Shown here: positions 4,696 through 9,143 of the stretch, in pieces
How the letters are laid out: each line of letters starts with the position of its first letter
Position numbering within the stretch: position 1 is the first letter of the stretch
NCBI GenBank assembly: GCA_052034175.1
Contig: JBPOIX010000328.1
Location: 1-9,143, forward strand
DNA from: UBA668 sp052034175
GTDB taxonomy: Bacteria; Actinomycetota; Acidimicrobiia; Acidimicrobiales; Ilumatobacteraceae
Length of the DNA stretch: 9,143 nucleotides
Direction: 5' to 3'
Position numbers and translations under genes: made by a program
The notes under the pieces: generated by a model
Told to the model about the DNA's origin: nothing
Seen by the model: only the letters and a program-made list of their open reading frames with translations
Databases searched by the model: none

Positions 4696-7425
4696 TCAGC
4701 CGGGCTGCAGGACCACGCCGTGGCGCACGGCCCAGGCGGCGATCTCCACCCGGCTGGACAGGCCGAGCTTGGTGAGGATGTTCGACACGTGTACCGCCGC
4801 CGTCTTCGGCGAGATGAACAGCCGCTCCGCCAACTGCCCGTTGGTGAGCCCCTCGGACAGCAGCGCGGCAACCTCCCGCTCGCGCGAGGTCAGCTCGCCG
4901 TCGGTGCGGGCGCTGCCCTCCAGCCGCCGCAGGAGGGCCTCGGCACGGTCGCGCCGCCAACCCGGCCAACCACCGAGCACCTCCACCGCGCGGCGCGCCT
5001 CGGCCAACGCCCCCGCCTTGTCGCCCGCGGCCAGCAGGGCAACGGCGAACTGGGTGCGCAGCGACCCCACCGTCGGCACGTACAGCGACGGGTCGGGCGG
5101 CTGGAGCACTGCGCGCAGCGCGGCGACAGCGCCGACGGCATCGCCCTCGGCCAGGCGGACCGGCCCGTCCAGATGGGCAGCCACGAACGCACCGCTGGCC
5201 TGCGGCGCCACCCACCCGTCGAGGAAGTCGGCGCGCACGGTGGACGACGCCACCCCCGCCTGCACTGCGCACAAGCCGACATCGACCACCATCCACGTGG
5301 TCCAACTCGAATCCGAGGGCGGGGTGGCCTGGAGCACTTCGGCGAAGTGAGCCGCCACCGCGGTGTTCGCCCCCTCCAGCTGGGAGGCCACCATCTCCTC
5401 GCGCAGCTCACCGAGGCGGTCGTCCGGGGGTGTGGGGAACATCGCCAGTTCGGCCATCGCCGCACGGGCTTCCGCCACCAGGCCTTCCTCCAGCCGCAGC
5501 GTGGCGGTCAGCCCGAGGATCTCGTGATGCTCCTTGGTGCCGCTGACCCACCGTTCGGTGGCGTCCGCCACGGCCCGCCGCATGGAGCGCATGTCGCCGT
5601 TCGCCAGCGCCGCGCCGGCCTCCCAGATCGCCAACGAACCCGACCCGAACTTGTCGAGCCCCGAACGGCCGGCCACTCGGCGGATCTCGGCCCGGGCCCA
5701 CTCGCCACGCTCCAGATGGGGGCTGATGGCGTGCATCAGGTTGTTCAACACGCGGCACTGAAGGACGGCATCGCCGACTGCTCGAGCAAGCTCGAACGCC
5801 GCCAACATCTCCGCCTCACGAGCCTCGCGCGGGAGCGCGATGTCGGCCGCGGACGCACGCTCCACGGACGCCTGCGCCTCCAGCCACTGGTCGCCCGTGC
5901 GCCGCGCTTCCGCCAGGGCTCGGTCGGCCCAGGCGCGTGCAGGCTCCAGCCGGTGCGACAGCATGTAGATCTGGGCCACGGCACCGGCGGCCCGCCCGCG
6001 AGCCATCCCATTGGGAAGGGCGTCGGCCATCGCCTCCAGGCGCGCCAGCACGGCATCCCGCGGCAGCATGGAGCCAGCCTCATGGTGCAGCCGGGCCGTG
6101 AAGCGCATCGCCTCCACGCGCTCGAGGTCGGTCGAGGCGTGCTGCTCCCACCGTTGGGCGTACGTCAGGGCCTCTTGCCCGTACTCCAGCCGCCATGCAG
6201 CATCGGTGGCCACCGCCAGCAGCTCGGGGTCGTCGGGGGCTTCGGCCAACGCGTCGACCGCCAACCGCAACGCCTGGAACGACGCGCCGCGGTCCAGGTA
6301 GCGCCGCGCCCCTTCCCGGGCTATGGCCGGGATCAGCTCGAACTGGCCGGCGCCGAGCGCATGGCGGGCAAGGGCCGCGTGGTCCGGCGCCGGGCTGCCG
6401 CGCAGCGCGTTGAACGATCGCTCGTGCAGGCGGCGCCGTTCCCGCCCGAGCAGCTGCTGGTGCACGGCGTCGGCCACCAGCGCGTGGGCGAACCAGAAGG
6501 TGTCGTCCGCGGTCTCCACCACCACGCCCCTGGCCACCAGCGCACGCAACGCCACCAGCAGGCGGGCCTCCTCCATCTCCGTCACTGCGGCCAACACCTC
6601 GAACGGCGCCGGCTCGCCGTAGACGGCCAACGCGTCCGCGGCGGCGCGCTCGTCGGCAGCCAGCCCCGCCAGCTGCTGACGGACCGCCTCGTCGAGCGAC
6701 CACGGCAGTTGCGCGGTCTTGAGGTCGTCGCTGCAGGCATCGGCCCCGCAGCAACGGATGAGCTCCTCGACGACGAACGGGATGCCGCCACTGCGGCGGA
6801 ACACCGCTTCGACCGCGCCGGACGACGGGGCGGTGGCGGCGATGGCACCGAGGAGGGCCGCAACTTCCTGACGGTCCAGCCGGTCGAGGCGGATCTGCTC
6901 CACATTGTGCTGACGCTCCAAGCGCAACACCAGCTCGCCGCCGGGCGCCTTGCGGGAGAGGTCCGTGCCACGGTAGGAGCCGACGATCACCAGCTGCGGG
7001 AGCGGCTCGTTGCACAGCTCCTCGATCGCGTACGCACTGTCGGCATCCACCCAGTGGAGGTCCTCGACGACCAGCACGGTGCGCCCCCGCAGCGCTGCCG
7101 CCGCCACCGAGCCACCGACGGCGGTCGGGCCATCCGCCGCGAGGTCGTCACCGAGTTGGCCGACGACGTCGAACGATCGGCCCATCGAGCCCGGCCGCGC
7201 CTGTGCAGTGAGCACGGTGACGTCGGCGGGCAATCCGTCGATGAACTCACGCAGCAAACGGGTCTTGCCGATGCCGGCCTCCCCGGAGACGAGGGCGATC
7301 TCCGGGCCGTCTGCAGCGCGCAGGTCGGCACCGACATCGGCAGCGTCGACCAGGCCCTGCAACCGTTCGAGCGCGCTGCGGCGGCCGATCATCACCGGTG
7401 ACAGGCCAGTTCGCCCCCGCAGCAT
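4696..7425 (-). CDS. Large ATP-binding LuxR-family (LAL) transcriptional regulator
   Basis: Signal-responsive STAND-type regulator: the ATPase and helical sensor region control a C-terminal LuxR DNA-binding domain. With the ATG at 7425 it has 909 residues, normal for LAL proteins. Landmarks are MIGRRSALERL at the start of the ATPase domain, Walker A GEAGIGKT (48-55), Walker B VLVVEDLHWVDADS (117-130), an arginine-containing VGSYRGTDL sensor segment, and GGIPFVVEEL typical of AAA-type LAL domains. A long Ala/Arg/Glu-rich helical, probably TPR-like region follows (about 330-830). The LuxR HTH is at 845-909, starting LTSREREVAALLSEGLTNGQ with recognition helix SPKTAAVHVSNIL. The start is uncertain: an in-frame GTG at 7434, one base after the stop of the small upstream gene, and an ATG at 7524 overlapping that gene are alternatives. 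It probably forms an operon with the small gene. The inducer is unknown. Confidence 0.92.
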   Translation of the reverse strand: MLRGRTGLSPVMIGRRSALERLQGLVDAADVGADLRAADGPEIALVSGEAGIGKTRLLREFIDGLPADVTVLTAQARPGSMGRSFDVVGQLGDDLAADGPTAVGGSVAAAALRGRTVLVVEDLHWVDADSAYAIEELCNEPLPQLVIVGSYRGTDLSRKAPGGELVLRLERQHNVEQIRLDRLDRQEVAALLGAIAATAPSSGAVEAVFRRSGGIPFVVEELIRCCGADACSDDLKTAQLPWSLDEAVRQQLAGLAADERAAADALAVYGEPAPFEVLAAVTEMEEARLLVALRALVARGVVVETADDTFWFAHALVADAVHQQLLGRERRRLHERSFNALRGSPAPDHAALARHALGAGQFELIPAIAREGARRYLDRGASFQALRLAVDALAEAPDDPELLAVATDAAWRLEYGQEALTYAQRWEQHASTDLERVEAMRFTARLHHEAGSMLPRDAVLARLEAMADALPNGMARGRAAGAVAQIYMLSHRLEPARAWADRALAEARRTGDQWLEAQASVERASAADIALPREAREAEMLAAFELARAVGDAVLQCRVLNNLMHAISPHLERGEWARAEIRRVAGRSGLDKFGSGSLAIWEAGAALANGDMRSMRRAVADATERWVSGTKEHHEILGLTATLRLEEGLVAEARAAMAELAMFPTPPDDRLGELREEMVASQLEGANTAVAAHFAEVLQATPPSDSSWTTWMVVDVGLCAVQAGVASSTVRADFLDGWVAPQASGAFVAAHLDGPVRLAEGDAVGAVAALRAVLQPPDPSLYVPTVGSLRTQFAVALLAAGDKAGALAEARRAVEVLGGWPGWRRDRAEALLRRLEGSARTDGELTSREREVAALLSEGLTNGQLAERLFISPKTAAVHVSNILTKLGLSSRVEIAAWAVRHGVVLQPG

Positions 7426-7435
7426 GGGGTTCACG

Positions 7436-7567
7436 CTACTGCCGTTCGCCCGGACGCTCTGTCGGGGTGGTGGGGCGGCGGAAGAGTCGGCTGCGCCGCT
7501 CGGCACCCTGCACCGCTTCCGCATGACGGAGGCGGGCGATCTCGAAGTTCAGGTTGTTGTACCACAT
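7436..7567 (-). CDS. 43-residue basic small protein upstream of the LuxR-type regulator
   Basis: Short ORF whose product starts MWYNNLNFEIARLRHAEAVQ and continues GAERRSRLFRR, with a Pro/Thr/Arg tail. The ATG at 7567 is preceded by GAGGA at 6-nt spacing, the best Shine-Dalgarno in the window, which favours it over an in-frame ATG at 7630 that adds a Pro/His/Arg stretch. The core (ARxRHAExxxxAERxRL) resembles the short charged helix seen in many unnamed small actinobacterial proteins (from memory, not searched). It has no signal peptide, membrane segment or cysteine. It ends one base before a possible GTG start of the LuxR-type gene, so the two are probably translated together. Its function is unknown; an amphipathic helix that binds another protein or nucleic acid is a guess. 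Confidence 0.6.
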   Translation of the reverse strand: MWYNNLNFEIARLRHAEAVQGAERRSRLFRRPTTPTERPGERQ

Positions 7568-7573
7568 GGCTCG

Positions 7574-7578
7574 TCCTC
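7574..7578 (-). promoter_or_regulatory. Ribosome binding site of the 43-residue protein
   Basis: GAGGA on the minus strand, 6 nt before the ATG at 7567. It decides the start of this small gene and contrasts with the neighbouring genes, which lack Shine-Dalgarno sequences. Confidence 0.65.
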
Positions 7579-7639
7579 GCTGATGGGTTCCTACACCACG
7601 AGGATGCGCCACTGAGGGGGACGGCCACATCGGGCGACC

Positions 7640-7666
7640 TATGTATTCGCGCCTGAACTTCGTCTA
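7640..7666 (-). promoter_or_regulatory. Possible promoter of the small gene-LuxR regulator operon
   Basis: On the minus strand, TAGACG (7666-7661) and TACATA (7645-7640) are 15 bp apart in a locally AT-richer patch of the 164-bp gap before the small gene. The predicted 5' leader is about 65 nt. Spacing is shorter than ideal and the -35 box matches only four of six bases. Confidence 0.35.
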
Positions 7667-7702
7667 GGTATGTCCGGCGTCACAGCCGTTGGTCGCAGCG
7701 CG

Positions 7703-7727
7703 CCGTCCGGGACGGAGGGAGACCCTC
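7703..7727 (-). terminator. Tandem small hairpins after the oxidoreductase gene
   Basis: Two adjacent dyads lie 4 bp past the oxidoreductase stop: GAGGGAGACCCTC (7715-7727, 5-bp stem, 3-nt loop) and CCGTCCGGGACGG (7703-7715, also 5 bp and 3 nt). They share base 7715. There is no U-tract, so this would be an atypical, I-shaped actinobacterial terminator at best. Confidence 0.4.
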
Positions 7728-7731
7728 TGGA

Positions 7732-8724
7732 TCAGTCGCTGAAGGCGTCGATCATCGCGTGGACATCGCCCAGCGGGTAGAGAATCGGGCAGGTGCAGCC
7801 ATGGTCGATGTACTGCTGCACCTTCGCCCGCGCGTCCGCGGGGGTGCCGCTGGCGGTGAGCATCTCGACGATCTCGTCGGGCACCAGCTTGCTGGCTGCC
7901 TCCACCTGCTCATGAGTGGCCGGCCAGGTCAGCACCTCGCCCACCTTGTCCAGCAGGCTCTGCGGCACGCCGCTGGCCTTCATGATGTGCGGCTGCTGGC
8001 CGAGGTACTGGGTGACCATCAGGCGCGCCATGTCCAGCGCGGTCTGGCGGTCCTCGTGCACGCTGCACACCACCAACTGTGGGCGGTCGATGTCGGCGAT
8101 GGTGCGGCCGGCCTTGGCCGCGCCGGTGGCCAGCGCTTCCATCGCCTTGGCGTTGTAGTCGGGCGAGACGAGGTAGTTGAGCACCGCACCGTCGGCGATC
8201 TCCCCCGTCAGCTCCATCATCTGCATACCGGTGGCACCGATGTAGATCGGCACGTCCTTCGGGCGGCGCTCCTGGTACACGTAGTCGAGCTCCACCCCGT
8301 CGAGGTGCACGTACTGGCCGTCCATGGTGACGGTCTCGTTGTTCAGCAGGGCGCGCACGGCCGTCACGATCTCGCGCATCACCGTCAGCGGGCGGGCGCG
8401 TTCGATGCCCACCTTCTGCGCCAGAGGGTCCCACCAGGCGCCGATGCCGAGGATCACCCGGCCGGGCGCCAGGTCGTCCAGCGTGCTGAACGTGGCGGCC
8501 AGGCGGGCCGGGTTGCGGCTCCAGCAGTCCACCACGCCCGAGCCGACCTTGATGCGCTCGGTGACGCTGGCGAACGCGGCCATCGGCACGGTGGCCTCAC
8601 GGACCAGCCGGCTCTCCGCCTGCCAGACGGCGTGGAAGCCCTTGGCCTCGGCGTACTTGACGATCTCCATGCCCTCACGGATCGGGTGGGCGTCCTGCAG
8701 GTAGAGCGCAACGGGCGTGTCCAT
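7732..8724 (-). CDS. LLM-class (luciferase-like) flavin/F420-dependent oxidoreductase
   Basis: Soluble TIM-barrel oxidoreductase of the bacterial luciferase superfamily; in Actinomycetota such proteins usually transfer hydride to or from coenzyme F420, but the substrate cannot be told from sequence. The 330-residue protein contains the family landmarks in order: YAEAKGFHAVWQAE (barrel strand with acidic residue), RIKVGSGVVDCWSRNPARLA (the strand and loop that usually carry the non-prolyl cis peptide), TLDDLAPGRVILGIGAWWDP, RPLTVMREIVTAVRALL, and VPIYIGATGMQMMELTGEIADGAVLN (given here only by position, about 175-200), similar to methylenetetrahydromethanopterin reductase-like members. The frame stays open to 8835, but that extension crosses the first dyad repeat and reads as low-complexity Gly/Arg sequence. 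The ATG at 8724 has a TAAGGT -10 box 7 nt upstream. Nothing nearby points to a pathway. Confidence 0.9.
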   Translation of the reverse strand: MDTPVALYLQDAHPIREGMEIVKYAEAKGFHAVWQAESRLVREATVPMAAFASVTERIKVGSGVVDCWSRNPARLAATFSTLDDLAPGRVILGIGAWWDPLAQKVGIERARPLTVMREIVTAVRALLNNETVTMDGQYVHLDGVELDYVYQERRPKDVPIYIGATGMQMMELTGEIADGAVLNYLVSPDYNAKAMEALATGAAKAGRTIADIDRPQLVVCSVHEDRQTALDMARLMVTQYLGQQPHIMKASGVPQSLLDKVGEVLTWPATHEQVEAASKLVPDEIVEMLTASGTPADARAKVQQYIDHGCTCPILYPLGDVHAMIDAFSD

Positions 8725-8731
8725 GCGCCCG

Positions 8732-8758
8732 ACCTTACCCGCTTGACATTTCGTACAA
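8732..8758 (-). promoter_or_regulatory. Promoter of the LLM-class oxidoreductase gene
   Basis: On the minus strand, TAAGGT (8737-8732) lies 7 nt before the ATG, giving a leaderless or one-nucleotide-leader transcript. TTGTAC (8758-8753) is a possible -35 at a short 15-bp spacing. The first 49-bp dyad repeat begins 2 bp beyond it, so a repeat-binding protein would touch this promoter. Confidence 0.5.
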
Positions 8759-8759
8759 C

Positions 8760-8808
8760 CCAAGTTGGCGGTAGGACGGCATCCAGCCCCGCCCCAACGC
8801 CAACTTCC
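8760..8808. repeat. Dyad repeat unit 1 (49 bp)
   Basis: It begins CCAAGTTGGCG (8760-8770) and ends CGCCAACTTCC (8798-8808); the ends are inverted copies with 9 of 11 bases matching, around a C-rich centre. CCAAGTTGG is itself a palindrome (CCAA-G-TTGG). It matches unit 2 at 43 of 49 positions by eye and directly adjoins the oxidoreductase promoter. Confidence 0.85.
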
Positions 8809-8831
8809 AGCACCCCCAGGCCACCCGAAAC

Positions 8832-8880
8832 CCAAGTTGGCGGTAAGACCGCGTCCAGCCCCGCCCCAACGCCCACTTGG
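8832..8880. repeat. Dyad repeat unit 2 (49 bp)
   Basis: A second copy of unit 1, 72 bp downstream: CCAAGTTGGCG (8832-8842) and CGCCCACTTGG (8870-8880), inverted with 10 of 11 bases matching. The 23-bp spacer between units is not repeated after unit 2. No transposase or direct target duplication is visible. Confidence 0.85.
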
Positions 8881-8954
8881 ATCAGTGGCGAAGGCCGGTG
8901 CGCAGTTTCGCCAGGAGCGACGCCTTTCGCGCAGGACGCAGGCCCTGCGGACGA

Positions 8955-8970
8955 GGTTGCGCGCGCAACC
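8955..8970. repeat. Perfect 16-bp palindrome, copy 1
   Basis: GGTTGCGCGCGCAACC is perfectly self-complementary. Its core TTGCGCGCGCAA recurs at 9013-9024, with the two centres 56 bp apart. It could be a protein-binding site; the binder is unknown. Confidence 0.75.
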
Positions 8971-9012
8971 GCGGCATCGCAGATCCCGGCGTTCGCGTCC
9001 GCGGCTTCACAG

Positions 9013-9024
9013 TTGCGCGCGCAA
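9013..9024. repeat. Perfect 12-bp palindrome, copy 2
   Basis: TTGCGCGCGCAA, identical to the core of the palindrome at 8955-8970. The flanking bases (G and A) do not extend the symmetry. Confidence 0.75.
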
Positions 9025-9048
9025 ACGAATCGCGGCGGGCTGTCGGAC

Positions 9049-9068
9049 GGGCGGGGGCGGGACAGGGG
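9049..9068 (+). other. G-quadruplex-type motif 1
   Basis: Four runs of three to five G on the plus strand (9049-9051, 9053-9057, 9059-9061, 9065-9068) with loops of 1, 1 and 3 nt fit the standard G3+ quadruplex pattern. Folding is inferred. Confidence 0.55.
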
Positions 9069-9097
9069 CGGCCCATGCGGTACGGGGAGTCCCGGAC

Positions 9098-9140
9098 GGG
9101 GCGGGGCGGGGGACGCCCGGGCGGGACGGGGAGGCCCGGG
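9098..9140 (+). other. G-quadruplex-type motif 2
   Basis: Seven runs of three or more G on the plus strand (9098-9101, 9103-9106, 9108-9112, 9119-9121, 9123-9125, 9128-9131, 9138-9140) with loops of 1 to 6 nt. Several alternative four-run quadruplexes are possible. Confidence 0.55.
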
Positions 9141-9143
9141 CGG
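9115..9143. repeat. Short direct repeat at the window edge
   Basis: GCCCGGGCGG occurs at 9115-9124 and 9134-9143, a 19-bp period, each containing the palindrome GCCCGGGC. It may be the start of a longer GC-rich tandem array beyond the window. Confidence 0.6.

Larger units (their letters stand above)
8725..9143. other. Gene-free region of 419 bp at the right edge
   Basis: I see no credible gene in either direction. The stretch holds the oxidoreductase promoter, two dyad repeats (8760-8880), two TTGCGCGCGCAA palindromes (8955-9025) and G-rich low-complexity sequence to the end. A minus-strand frame (9076-8882 and open to the window edge) encodes mostly Pro, Arg, Ala and Gly and is probably a composition artefact, though the C-terminus of a gene lying to the right is not excluded. 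Confidence 0.6.

Noticed and set aside
1196..5350. A plus-strand open frame of 1384 codons running through imuB, imuA', the B12 regulator and part of the LuxR-type gene.
   Set aside because: It crosses several well-supported minus-strand genes, encodes His/Arg/Pro/Gly-rich sequence with no family resemblance, and is expected where third codon positions are nearly all G or C.
4720..7401. A plus-strand open frame of 893 codons opposite the LuxR-type regulator.
   Set aside because: It mirrors the codon pattern of the regulator on the other strand and shows no domain; it is an antisense shadow.
7426..7524. A longer start for the LuxR-type regulator at the ATG at 7524.
   Set aside because: The added residues (MRKRCRVPSGAADSS and on) are low-complexity and would overlap the better-supported 43-residue gene. 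The GTG at 7434 remains a possible alternative.
7568..7630. A longer start for the 43-residue protein at the ATG at 7630.
   Set aside because: The ATG at 7567 has a good GAGGA site, and the extension would translate through that site with a Pro/His/Arg-rich stretch.
7637..7669. ACCTA and TAGGT inverted arms near the possible promoter of the small gene.
   Set aside because: Arms are only 5 bp with a 23-nt gap, which is easily found by chance.
8743..8748. TTGACA on the plus strand, a perfect -35 hexamer.
   Set aside because: No -10 hexamer lies 16-18 bp downstream and no plus-strand gene follows.
8882..9076. A minus-strand frame of 64 codons ending RPARKASLLAKLRTGLRH, open through to the right edge.
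   Set aside because: It is Pro/Arg/Ala-rich, spans both TTGCGCGCGCAA palindromes and G-rich repeats, and has no ribosome binding site. A partial gene's C-terminus is possible but unsupported.

Overview
The window looks like chromosomal DNA from a very GC-rich member of the Actinomycetota. The evidence is strong G/C preference at third codon positions, a mycobacterial-type ImuA'/ImuB pair, an LLM-class oxidoreductase of the kind that usually uses F420, a large LuxR-type ATPase regulator, and several genes with a TANNNT -10 box only 6-9 nt from the start codon, as in leaderless actinobacterial transcripts. An Acidimicrobiia-like host is a guess from gene flavour, not something I can prove.

Layout. 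At the left edge, the 3' part of an OmpR-type response regulator (1-771) runs rightward. Every other gene runs leftward. Reading along the minus strand from the right: a gene-free stretch (8725-9143) with two 49-bp dyad repeats, two TTGCGCGCGCAA palindromes and G-rich quadruplex-type sequence; an LLM-class flavin/F420 oxidoreductase (8724-7732); two small hairpins; a 43-residue protein (7567-7436); a LuxR-family AAA-type regulator of about 909 residues (7425-4696); a cysteine-free NifU/Nfu N-terminal-domain protein (4648-4193); a cobalamin-binding regulator with a CarH-type photosensory motif (4126-3269); then imuA' (3214-2444) and imuB (2440-809), which converge on the response regulator.

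How they fit together. imuA'-imuB encode the accessory parts of the SOS mutasome, which work with a DnaE2 polymerase not present here. Their promoter is unusually clear: a 16-bp LexA/SOS box exactly fills the space between the -35 and -10 hexamers, and the predicted start of transcription is the A of the imuA' ATG. Immediately upstream in the same direction is a one-component regulator that joins an excisionase/BldC-type helix-turn-helix to a complete B12-binding module, including the Wx9EH signature of the light sensor CarH. A nested set of three inverted half-sites lies upstream of that gene. This raises the possibility that B12-based light sensing and error-prone repair are linked in this organism; that link is inference from gene order.
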